Shown here: positions 11,499-21,716 of the stretch, one piece after another | Position numbering within the stretch: position 1 is the stretch's first letter | Layout of the letters: every line of letters starts with the position of its first letter | Assembly: GCA_010909165.1 (NCBI GenBank) | Contig: MU008168.1 | Coordinates: forward strand, 1,488,001 to 1,552,000 | Reading direction: 5' to 3' | DNA: 64,000 bases | From: Anthoceros angustus | Taxonomy: Eukaryota; Streptophyta; Anthocerotopsida; Anthocerotales; Anthocerotaceae | Program-made: the position numbers and the translations under genes | The notes under the pieces: model-generated | The model's database searches: none | What the model saw: only the letters and a program-made list of their open reading frames with translations | What the model was told of the DNA's origin: nothing

Positions 11499-11512
11499 TA
11501 CTCCCCTTCTCA
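11499..11512 (-). other. Polypurine tract before the 3' LTR
   Basis: The minus strand reads GAGAAGGGGAGTA directly before the LTR start TGTGGACT. This is the expected place and composition for the plus-strand primer of reverse transcription. Confidence 0.7.
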
Positions 11513-11519
11513 CCGTTGC

Positions 11520-12530
11520 CTCCGCCAACACTAAGCGTGGTACTTTTTCACCCGCCACCCGTTCACCCGAGGCGCAGTTCACCATCCAACCGCGAACGGA
11601 CCCATTGGGGTATACCCACGACTTGGTAAGGCCCCATCCATCGTAGGTGGAGTTTACAGGAAGTGCATATGTCGGTATCGTAAAGGAGGCGATCTCCTCC
11701 TTCACATACTCCCGATTCTAAGGCGCCTATCATGCCATTGCGTTGATTCTGCATACGCATTCACTGCGCCTCTTCCGGTCCTCCGTGTCAGACAAACCCT
11801 AGCAACCGCCCCTGGCTCTCTTCATCCGTTAAGCGCCTTTCCATCATGACCCGGAGTGTTGGCACCTCAAACTCGACCGGCATAACGGGTGAGTGCCCAT
11901 AGGTCGAGCACGGAGTTCGTTGCGTGGTTACCTTCTGCTCAACGCCCATAGCGCGATGGCGCTTTGTATCCCATGCATAGTTAACCGTCACTTATTGAGG
12001 ATGCGAGATAAGTCCATTGGTCTTCTCCGTCGCTGGCCTTTGGATTGTAGGGGCGTTTACGATGTGTGATGCGAAATAGTCCGTCATTGCGCTTATCACA
12101 TCATTGAGGAAATGGGTTCCCCTATCGCCACCAACCGCAACGGACACCCATACCTTGTGATGATGTTTTCGTAGAGGAATTTGGCCACCGTGCTCGCAGA
12201 GTCCGTTCTGGTAGCGACCGCTTCAACCCACCGGGTGCAGTAGTCCGTTGCCACCAAGATGTACCGCTTCTGTGTGTGCCTGGTCGTTGGCTGTATAGGT
12301 CCAACGAAGTCGATGCCCCATTTCTCAAAAGGCGCTAGTGCTAGTATGGGCACTAACGGCCATTGAGTTGTGGCCGTCGGCTTCCCGATCCGCTGACAAG
12401 CATCACACTTCTTCACAAATTGGTGTGTTTCCCCATACATGGTGGGCCACCAGATCACCTCAAGATTTTCTTGGTGGTGACTCACGCATAATGTCCACCA
12501 CCTAGTCCTTCGTGCATCCCTTTATTACCA
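11520..12530 (-). pseudogene. Integrase region (decayed)
   Basis: The minus strand carries the zinc-binding part of integrase (KKCDACQRIGKPT near 12385-12420) and the catalytic core with WGIDFVGPI and LVATDYCTRWVEA, giving the first Asp residues. After a frameshift comes DRGTHFLND near 12090-12125. The C-terminal part includes GPYQVVGIPQ near 11620. Family knowledge: integrase inserts the cDNA. I saw no chromodomain, but the end is degraded. Confidence 0.8.
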
Positions 12531-12759
12531 CCTCCGCTCACTGTTGGAGGTACCTTCGTTCCACACCGTCTGCCTACCTTAAAGATGCACCTATACAACC
12601 GGAAAGGGCGTAGTGCACAAAGGCCCGCCACAACCCGGTCCTGGTAGCTCCATCTCCCATAGGTACTGTTCCAACTCGCGTAAGAGGGCCGCCTGGCCCG
12701 CCTCCTTCTCCGCCTGTGGGCTGTCACCGCCGGGTTTGTCCTACGTGCTCTACCTCCTC

Positions 12760-13290
12760 CTCTATCGCCGCCACCAATTCCTCATCCGGAAGGCGTCCTC
12801 TTGATCCTGCAGACAGTCTAACTGGATAAGAAGTCGCTGGTGTTGCCGCCCTTGCCTAGTCTCCACCTCAAATGTGAACTCCTGTAGCAGAATCCACCTC
12901 GCACCGTCCGACAAGTCCGCCTTGTTCACCAAATGCTTGAGCCAAGTGATCAACATAGAACACAAACTCATTGGGCAGAAGGTAGTGTCTGAATTTCTTA
13001 ACGTATACCATTCCCAATGCCTCCGCTCCGTAGTAGTGTACCTCCGTTCGCGTCGTGAGCTGTCTTCCGTAGTAGATTGGGTGATCCCTCCGCTTATCAT
13101 CTTTTGATCGAGCACTACCCGATGGCGGACACATCCACGTACACATGGAATCGCTTCCCCGGTCCGGTCCTTTGAGTCTGGGCACTGCAGGTCTCGAGGT
13201 CTCGAATGCCGCCTCTCGCTCCGTAGTAGTGTACCTCCGTTCGCGTCGTGAGCTGTCTTCCGTAGTAGATTGGGTGATCCCTCCGTTTAT
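12760..13290 (-). pseudogene. RNase H region (decayed, with internal duplication)
   Basis: The minus strand reads YYGRQLTTRTEVHYY, then GMVYVKKFRHYLLPN and FVFYVDH, the typical plant Ty3/gypsy RNase H order, and ends near WILLQEFTFEV. A piece of about 170 bp occurs twice (13020-13190 and 13215-13380). This duplicates the start of the domain and breaks the frame. Confidence 0.8.
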
Positions 13291-14060
13291 CATCTTTTGG
13301 TGAGCACTACCGATGGCGGTGACACATCCACGTACACATGGAATCGCTTCCCCGGTCCGGTCCTTTGAGTCTTTGGGGCCTGAGTGGTGGAGGTCTCGAA
13401 TCGCCTCCCTTTACGGCGTCGGGTCCATTCCTCCTCCTTCCCGAGTAGCTCTAGCTTGGAGGCCCGCTTTGCAAAATCTTGTATGAAACGCCTATAGTAA
13501 CCTACCATGCCGAATCCCGTAACTCCTTCAAGTTCGTGGCGAGGGATCGGATGACTTTCACCTTGTCTTGGTCCACCTCTATCCCTCTTACCGACACTCG
13601 GTGCCCCAACAAGATTCCTCCGTCATGCCAAGTAGCATTTCTCGGATGCGTGCTTGAGTCTCCTACATCGCTCCAAACACTTCCGCAAATGTCCCACGTG
13701 TTTGTCCTCCTCTCGCACATGTAAGTCATCCAAGAACACCTCCATGAAGTCCCTCGAATTCCAAGACATTGGTCACCATCCGCATAAATGATCCGGTGCT
13801 CTGTCATCCCAAGGCACTCCGTTTGTAGGCAAACGTCCCCCACTCCGTGGTGAATGTTGTCTTATCCCATCCGACTTTAGGTGTAATGTAGCCGAGTAGC
13901 TCCAAGAAGGAGTAGGTACTCCGCCACCTTGTCCAAGATGTCCCACAAAGGGCATGGGAAATGGTCCTTTCCGTGCGACCCCGATGACCGAATGCCTCGC
14001 CGCTTCTTGGCACGACCACAATGGGCGCCACCCACTCACTTTCACGATTGGGAAGATGAT
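13290..14060 (-). pseudogene. Reverse transcriptase region (decayed)
   Basis: In several frames on the minus strand I read reverse transcriptase blocks in order: a palm segment with MPF-G (near 13935), the catalytic FLDD box at 13725-13736, then LGHRVSVRGIEVDQDKV, and GYYRRFIQDFAKRAS near 13490, which leads into the RNase H start (HVYVDVS). These are standard for Ty3/gypsy pol. At least three frameshifts break the frame. Confidence 0.8.
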
Positions 14061-14093
14061 GTCCGCTTCGATACTTATCCGGGACTTCCTTGA

Positions 14094-17000
14094 CCTTGAG
14101 CGAGTGCTTGGGATTGATTTATCTTGCCTAATCCGTGGGCACCGCCTCCGGCTTCAGATCTATCCGGTGTTATTTGCCCGGAATGCCTTTCATATCCGTG
14201 ACCTTGAAAGCAAACACCCCTGAATTCCCCAACAATCGTGAGGTCTCGTTTAACCCTCCCATGCCCTTGCGAATTTGAGGAATTTCCTGGCGAACCTCCA
14301 CGTCTTCCACATCGTCGGGTTGAGTCTCCCTTTCTCTTCGCCGCTCGTCCGCCATCGTCCTCCATCCGGGGTTCATCTTCACGCATTCCCCACTCCCGAA
14401 AGAGCTCGTCCGAAGTGAAACGGTTACTTCCTCAGTTTCTACTTCCCCGTCCTCTGCTGGACCCTCCTCTTGATTGCCTTCCCCCGGCTCTTGGTCCGCC
14501 GCAGAGTCCACCCTAAAACAATCGATGACCTCCTCGTCCACCTCCGCTCCAAAGGCGTCCCTCCGGTAATCCATCTCCTCCTCTGACCACGTGATTTTGG
14601 GGAAAGGGTAGTCCTCATTCGTATCCTCGCTCATCGTCCCCTTGTCTTGGAGGTGTACCCTCACCGACGGTTTCCACAAGACGTGTCCTTACCTGTAATC
14701 GCTACCGTCCTTCCCTCACCTTCGGATCCCACCACCGGCTTGAAGTGTATCTTCCGTCCAAGTGTAGTTTTGTCCGAGCGAGGCCCAAGGCCGCTAACAG
14801 ACCTCATACCCTGTGGGTCCGGGTCTGATGACGACAAAATCTAATGTATAGGGGGCTCCCGCTATGGTGGCTTGGACTCCGGACAACTCCCCTGCTGGCG
14901 CTCGCCGCGACATGTCCGCCATCCTGAGGGTTTTGGTGGATGGCTCGAAGGTGGTGAACCCCAGCCGTCTTGCGGTGGCCTCGGTGATGAGGTTCACTCC
15001 TGACCCCGTATCTAGAGGCACGTTTTTAATTACACACCCCGCAATTTCCACCTGCACCACTGGCGCCCGGTCCGTATGAGATACGACCTTACCTCCACGT
15101 TCTTGCCTTCCCCCAAGGAGTTCCGCGTGGTTGCTCGATGGCCTTCGGACTTCCTTGACCTTGAGCGAGTGCTTGGGATTCGCATACGCCAACAGCACCG
15201 CCTCGCTTCAGATCTATCCGGTGTTAGCCTTGTTTGAATGCCTTTCATATCCGTGACCTTGAAAGCAAACACCTCTGAATTCCCCAACAAGCGTGAGGTC
15301 TCGTTTAACCCTCGGCATGCCCTTGCGAATTTGAGGAATTTCCGGGCGAACCTCCACGTCTTCCACATCGTCCGGGGTTGACCGCCTCCTTCTCGCCGCT
15401 TCGCTACGTCCGGCCGTCGTCCTCCATCCGGGTTCATCTTCACGCATTCCCCACTCCCGAAGAGCTCGTCCAAGTGAAACGGTTACTTCTCGCCTACTTC
15501 GCCCCTCTGCTGGACCCTCCTCTTGATTGCCTTCCCGGCTCTTGGTCCGCCGCAGAGTCCACCCTAAAACAATCGATGACCTCCTCGCCCACCTCCGCTC
15601 CAAAGGCGTCCCTCCTAATCCATCTCCTCCTCTCGACCACGTGATTTTGGGAAAGGGTAGTCCTCATTCGTATCCTCGCTCATCGTCCCCTTGTCTTGAG
15701 GTGTACCCTCTGAGGCCGACGGTTTCTCCACAAGATGTGTCCTTACTCCAGTGTCGCTACCCTTCCCTCACCTTGGATCCCACCACCGCTTGAAGTGTAT
15801 CTTCCGTCCAAGTGTAGTTTTGTCTCGAGCGAGGCCCAAGGCCGCTAACAGGACCTCATACCCTGTGGGTCCGGGTCGATGACAAAATCTAATGTATAGG
15901 GGCTCCGCTATGGTGGCTTGGACTCGGACAACTCGCGGCCGCGACATGTCCGCCATCCCGAGGGTTTTGGTGGATGGCTCAAGGTGGTGAACCCCACTGC
16001 CTTGCGGTGGCCTCGGTGATGAGGTTCACTCGACCCGTGTCTAGAGGCACGTTTTAATTACACACCCGCAATTTCCACCGCACCATCGGCGCCTGTGGTC
16101 CGTATGAGATACGACCCTTACCTCCACGTTCTTGCCCACCAAGGAGTTCCGCGTGGTTGCGTTCCCGATGGCCTTCCGGACTTCGCCGATACTGGGTTGT
16201 CCTTTAACAACCGCCTAAGGGACACCAAGTGTTGTTGGTCCATCATCAAGTCGGCCACCTTGAAAGGGCCGGTGGTTCTCCCAGCCACGCGTCGCCTTGT
16301 CTCCTCCTTCTGGCTGTGGTGGCGGACTACTGGGTCCCGTGAGTTCTTCTTGAAGCATCTCGGTCACTTCGAACCACATCCGGTGGAAGCTGCGGCGTTG
16401 CCGTGGTGAGTCCTTCTCGAGACTCCGGTGGCTTTTGGGGTTTCTTCTCTGGCGGGCTGCTTAACTCGCCTCTTTGGCGGGTTCGGCTTCAGATCTATCC
16501 GGTTCGCCCATCGCTTTGAATGCCTTTCATATCCGTGACCTTGAAAGCAAACACCTCTGAATTCCCCAACAATGTGTGAGGTCTCGTTTAACCCTCCGAT
16601 GCCCTTGGAATTTGAGGAATTTCCGGGCGAACCTCCACGCCTTCCACATCGTCCGGGGTTGACTGCCTCCTTTCTTGCTGCCTACGTCGCTCCTCCATCC
16701 GGGTTCATCTTCACGCATTCCCCACTCCCGAAGAGCTCGTCAAGTGAAACGGTTACTTCTCGCCTACTTCCGCCTCCGCTGGACCCTCCTCTTGATTGCC
16801 TTCCCGGCTCTTGGTCCGCCGCAGAGTCCACCCTAAAACAATCGATGACCTCCTCGCCCACCTCCGCCTCCAAAGGCGTCCTCCGGTAATCCATCTCCTC
16901 CTCGACCACGTGATTTTGGGAAAGGGTAGTCCTCATTCGTATCCTCGCTCATCGCCCCACTGCCTCTTCGGAGGTGTACCCTCCAGGCCGACGGTTTCTC

Positions 17001-17560
17001 CACAAGACGTGTCCTTACCTGTAATCGCTACCGTCCTTCCCTCACCTTCGGATCCCACCACCGCTTGAAGTGTATCTCTTCCGTCCAAGTGTAGTTTTGT
17101 CCGAGCGAGGCCCAGCCAAGGCCTAACAGACCTCATACCCTGTGGGTCCGGGTCCGATGACGACAAAATCTAATGTATAGGGGCTCCGCTATGGTGGCTT
17201 GACTCGGACAACTCGGCCGCGACATGTCCGCCATCCCGAGGGTTTTGGTGGATGGCTCAAGGTGGTGAACCTGCCTTGCGGTGGCCTCGGTGATGAGGTT
17301 CACTCGACCCGTGTCTAGAGGCACGTTTTAATTACACACCCGCACTTCCACCGCACCATCGGGCGCCTGGTCCGTATGAGATACGACCTTACACGTCTTG
17401 CCTTCCACCAAGGAGTTCCGCGTGGTTGCGTTTCCTGATGGCCTTCGGACTTCACAGCCGATACCGGGTTGTCCTTTAACAACGCCTAAGGGACACCAAG
17501 TGTTGTTGGTCCATCATCAAGTCGGCCACCTTGAAAGGGCCGGTGGTTCTCCGCCGCCAC
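14094..17560 (-). pseudogene. Retroviral-type aspartic protease region, three tandem copies
   Basis: The minus strand encodes an aspartic protease core, VPLDTGSGVNLITEA, near 15020-15065. The catalytic motif is DTGS and the flank TARRLGF fits a retropepsin flap approach. The segment of 1.1-1.3 kb is present three times (about 14094-15150, 15150-16490, 16490-17560). The later copies read DTG-RVNLITEATAR with losses of single residues. The best frame is 14794-15198. In an active element this enzyme would cut the gag-pol polyprotein. The acidic stretches before it (14170-14680) belong to the same repeated unit. Confidence 0.75.
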
Positions 17561-17940
17561 GCTGCTCGCCTTGTCTTCCGCTTTGCCACGGTGGTTGGAC
17601 TACTGGGTCCCGCGGAGTTCTTCTTGAAGCATCTCGGTCACTTCCGAACCACATCCGGAAAGCGCGCTGTGAGAGTCTTCGAGACTTTTGGGGTTTCTCC
17701 CGTGGGCCCGGTTTAACTCGCCTCTTTGGGGTTCGGCTTCCTTCAGGTGTTCCGTCCTCCGTATCCGTGGACTATCCTCATTTTCTTCCTCTTACTGCCT
17801 CTCCTCCTTCCGCTCCTTTCGGCGACTCGGGTTGACACTTCCAAGACTCCAGTCCGCCTTCTCCTTAGCGAACTTGCCCGTACCACCTCGCCAGCTCCCT
17901 GCCTCCTCCCACTCCGCCCCAGCGTCTTCAATTTAGCAGT

Positions 17941-18840
17941 GCGCCTTAGGAGGGGGGCGGGTGGTTCTCTGCGTCACGCGTTCGCCTTGTCTCCTCCAGC
18001 GTTTGGTGTGGTGGCGGACCGCCACAGGTCGGAGTTCTTCTTGAAGCATCTCGGTCACTTCCGAACCACATCCGGTGGAAGCTGCGGCGTTGCCGTGGTG
18101 AGTCCTTCTCGAGACTCCGGTGGCTTTTGGGGTTCTTCTCTGGCGGGCTGCTTAACTCGCCTCTTTGGCGGGTTCGGCTTCCTTCATGGGTGTTCCGTCC
18201 TCCGTATCCGTGGACTATCCTCATTTTCTTCCTCTTACTGCCTCTCCTCCTTCCGCTCCTTTCGGCGACTCGGGTTGACACTTCCAAGACCTCCAGTCCG
18301 CCTTCTCCTTAGCGAACTTGCCCGTACCACCTCGCCAGCTCCCTGCCTCCTCCCACTCCGCCCCAGCGTCTTCAATTTGTAGCATGTGCGCCTTAGGAGG
18401 GGGGCGGGTGGTTCTCTGCGTCACGCGTTCGCCTTGTCTCCTCCAGCGTTTGGTGTGGTGGCGGACCGCCACAGGTCGGAGTTCTTCTTGAAGCATCTCG
18501 GTCACTTCCGAACCACATCCGGTGGAAGCTGCGGCGTTGCCGTGGTGAGTCCTTCTCGAGACTCCGGTGGCTTTTGGGGTTCTTCTCTGGCGGGCTGCCG
18601 GTTAACTTCGTCCTCTTTGGCGGGTTCGGCTTCCTTCAGCGGGTGTTCCGTCCTCCGTATCCGTGGGACTATCCTCATTTTCTTCCTCTTATGTCTCCGT
18701 TCCTTCGCTCCTTTCGGCGACTCGGGTTGACACTTCGGTACCTCGGGTCCGCCTTCTTCTCCTAGAACTTGCCCGTACCACCTCGTTCGAGCTCCTCGGT
18801 GCCTCCTCCCTCCACTTGTGCGTCTTCAATTTATACAGGC
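17941..18840 (-). repeat. Two tandem 447-bp units between gag and protease
   Basis: The block starting gcgccttaggagg at 17941 recurs at 18388 with virtually no differences over the first 240 bases. The second unit diverges after about 18590. A related, shorter copy lies at 17560-17940 and another piece at 16300-16490. On the minus strand it reads TEMLQEEL followed by basic, low-complexity residues, so it may be a gag-protease linker. Confidence 0.75.
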
Positions 18841-20320
18841 CGCCTTAGGGAGGCGTGGTGGTCTTGGCTCCCGCCGGGTTGCGAGCGACTGCCTCGAGCG
18901 AGGATTCGGACAGGTACGCCTGCATGTGCCCCGCCATAATCTCCACAGCCGTTCAAAGTCCCGTTACCTTGCGGTGGGGTATGGACAGCGTTGGAGTAGT
19001 GTCCGGGTTCCCACAGCCCAACAGACCACCGCCGCCCTGAGAATTCCTGGAGGGGCTCCCATGCGAGACGGAGGTCGATGCACAGACGGACCAGCTGCTG
19101 TGGGGTACATCGTCCTGGGATACCGCGGTCCCGGTTGTGCTTCTTGCACTTGGTATGCGTCCTCCCACTGTTCCTCGGACTCTTCCCCGTAGTCACACTC
19201 CACCTGGTTCACGGGTCTGGAGGGGCAGTTGGCCTTCGAATGCCCATGTTGGTGACACACCGCACACCACAGATCAGTACGGACCGTGGTGGCCGCCTTA
19301 CGCCGCTCTTTATCCTTCACCGGTTGATCGTCAACTCCTCCACCCTCTTCATTACCCGTTCTAGATCTTCCCTCGCCCGCTACTTCCTTCAAAGGAGCTG
19401 GGTCGGACCTCTGCACGGCGGGCATCATGACCTCCTTCTTTTCCACCTCCGCCGACTACGGGCTTCTTCTTCTTTATTTTCGGGTTCTTCTTCTTCCATG
19501 ACCTCCTGGATTCTTCCTGAGTCCTCTTCCTCCTCCTCCGTACCTCGGTCTCATCCTCCTCTTCGTCCGAAGGTTCTTCATCTTCGAGTCCGACCTCGCT
19601 TTCTTCTTTCTTCTTCCTCCTGAGGAGTCCTCGCCGTCGTTGGTGCATCGATTCTTCATAGTTCTCCGCCGCCCGGACCGCCTTGCTCACATCTTTCTCG
19701 CCAACAAGAAGACGTGCTTAGCCATTGGCTTGGATAAGCCACCGAACCAACGCATCACCGCATGGTAGTGTGAGTGGTGCGTCCAGCGCGTAGAACCGCT
19801 CGATGTACGATCCCAACTTCTCCGCCTTTCCTCGCTTTTTCTCGAGTTTGGACAAGACATAGCCTTCTTGATCGATTCATGGAATCTTTCTAAGAAGGCA
19901 TCCTTCAATCTTGAAGGTTGCGGTGCGTGAGGGCGGTATTTCCTCCGATACCACCGAGTCCTCAGGACCCCTTGGAACAAAATGAGTCGGTCCGAACCTT
20001 CTCCGTTGAAGTTTGCCCGAGACACAAAATCCTCCACGGTTTCAGGCTCTCTCCTTCTTACCTCCAAAGAGAGAATACGCTTGCTTGGTCGACGTTGTTG
20101 CCATCGCCACATTGTAAGGGATGAGGAACCGCCTTACCACCGACTTGGCCGCGGCCCTCCTCTCGATCCGACAACTCCACCACACTTACTGTTATCGGTG
20201 TCCTCGCCTCGAGCTCGTTGCCTCACGTGCGCGCCGAGCGCCGGCGCCACAACGTCCGACTCTCTCGAATTCTTCCTTAACTACCTCACGCCCTCCACGC
20301 ATCCACGCGCTAACGATTTC
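18840..20320 (-). pseudogene. gag-like region (decayed), second copy
   Basis: The minus strand encodes, in broken frames, a gag N-terminus (RILSLEVRRR, EDFVSRANF, then FLERFHESIKKA), an acidic and basic low-complexity stretch (19470-19690, rich in Glu, Arg and Lys), and a zinc knuckle CAVCHQHGHSKANC (C-X2-C-X4-H-X4-C) at 19225-19266. Gag forms the particle and binds RNA in LTR retrotransposons. Its place between leader and protease fits. Several frameshifts separate the parts, so no full product is possible. Confidence 0.7.
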
Positions 20321-20337
20321 ATTCCGACAGGCCAAAA

Positions 20338-21394
20338 TGTGGCGCGACTTTCACCGATGGCCACCGGCGCGCACAATCCGTGTCGTTGTAGGAAGAAGTC
20401 CGTTCCCAAGGGAATGATAGGCTCCGCTTGCGTGTGATTCCCACTGCCCCCTGCTCACCAACACACACATACTCCTAACTACTCACAACGTTCACCGTGA
20501 CAGCCGGTATGGCCAAACGCTTAAGGACCCGTCGGCCCGTATCGCTCACATCCGTCCCTCACATCCTCCTTTCCTCTCTCCCTCACGCTACACTCCTCGC
20601 CTTAGAAAAGACGCTGGTTACATGCCCCGACCTCCTCCGACCGCCTCTCCGTCCGGCTCAGACGCCTCCCGAGTTCCTCCGGCTCACACGCCCACTGCTC
20701 GGCGCCGGGCTGCCCGGACGAGCACGGGTCACCACCCTTCCCCGCACACACCACAACACGTGGGTCCGTCACGGGACCGATCAATCTCCCGAGTCGCTGC
20801 TCGCCGTGACTCAGACTCACGTTAGCAAGAAGACACACAAGGTCTGCAAGAACGCGCATCAACACCAAGAGAAAGATGATTTATCTGTATGCCTTAGCCC
20901 TCTTATACTACGCCAAGGTCGGCGCCTTTATTACACCTCTATTCTCGAAATGGGCCGCCTGGTACCCTAACCACCGCCTACTACCCTATTCCACCTATCG
21001 CTGGTGGTGGGCTGGATGGCCCTCATTCCTTCTTGGCACCGGCGCCCAAAGCCGAGCTCGCAGCGCACCCAATCGGATGATCCGCGAGGCGGACCCTTCC
21101 TCTTCCCGAGGGTCTGCCAGTCGGCCACCGGCGGCTCGACAACGGCGGTCACCACCAAGTCCTCCTCGCCCTCCCTCTTCTCTCTCGGCGGGCCCTCAGG
21201 GCCTCCAAGGGTTGGATCTGGGTTGGATCATGGCTCTCCCCACTCCCGAGTTTGGACCTCGGGTCCGGACCTCCTCGCCTCCCGAGTCCGGACCTCTAGG
21301 TCCGGTCTTCCTCCGGGTCCGGCCTTCCTCCGGCCTCCGCCTCCTCCGGGTCCGGCCCTGGGACCGGACACCTCGGGTCCTCGACCCAACCTTC
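20338..21394 (-). repeat. Extra truncated LTR end inside the element
   Basis: The segment repeats the last kilobase of the LTR, ends at TGTGGCGCGAC like the true LTRs, and is followed by a second, degraded primer site and leader. Its other border joins gag sequence at about 21388-21394. There aaccttc is shared between the LTR (2039-2045) and gag (19995-20001). This points to a recombination that duplicated LTR end, primer site, leader and gag start. Confidence 0.75.
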
Positions 21395-21700
21395 TCCGCT
21401 GAAGTTTGCCCGAGACACAAAATCCTCCACGAAGGTTTCTGCTCTCCTTCTTACCTCCAAAGAGAGAATACGCTTTTTGGTCGACGTTGTCGCCATCGCC
21501 GATTGGTAAGGGATGAGGAACCGCCTTACCACCGCCGACTTGCGCGTCTCCTCCTCGATCCGACAACCCACCACACTTACCCGTTCGGTGTCCTCGCCTC
21601 GAGCTCGTTGCCTCACGCGCCGCAACACAACGTCCGCAAGAACTCTTCCTTAACTACCTCACGCCCTCCACGCATCCACGGCTACGGAACGATTTCATTC
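21395..21700 (-). pseudogene. Leader and truncated gag start, first copy
   Basis: Downstream (minus strand) of the better primer site lies leader sequence and then a short gag N-terminus with the pattern TKKRILSLEVRRR and EDFVSRANFSGE. It stops at the junction near 21394, where LTR sequence resumes. The same residues begin the longer gag copy near 20110. No complete protein can come from this copy. Confidence 0.6.
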
Positions 21701-21716
21701 CCGAACGGCGCCAAAA
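21697..21716 (-). other. Primer-binding-like site next to the 5' LTR
   Basis: On the minus strand TTTTGGCGCCGTTCGGG follows the LTR end CGCGCCACA. TGGCGCCGTT is the usual start of a plant LTR-element primer site (I recall tRNA-Asp as the primer, not verified). A second, damaged copy lies at about 20322-20337 beside the duplicated LTR end. Confidence 0.7.
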
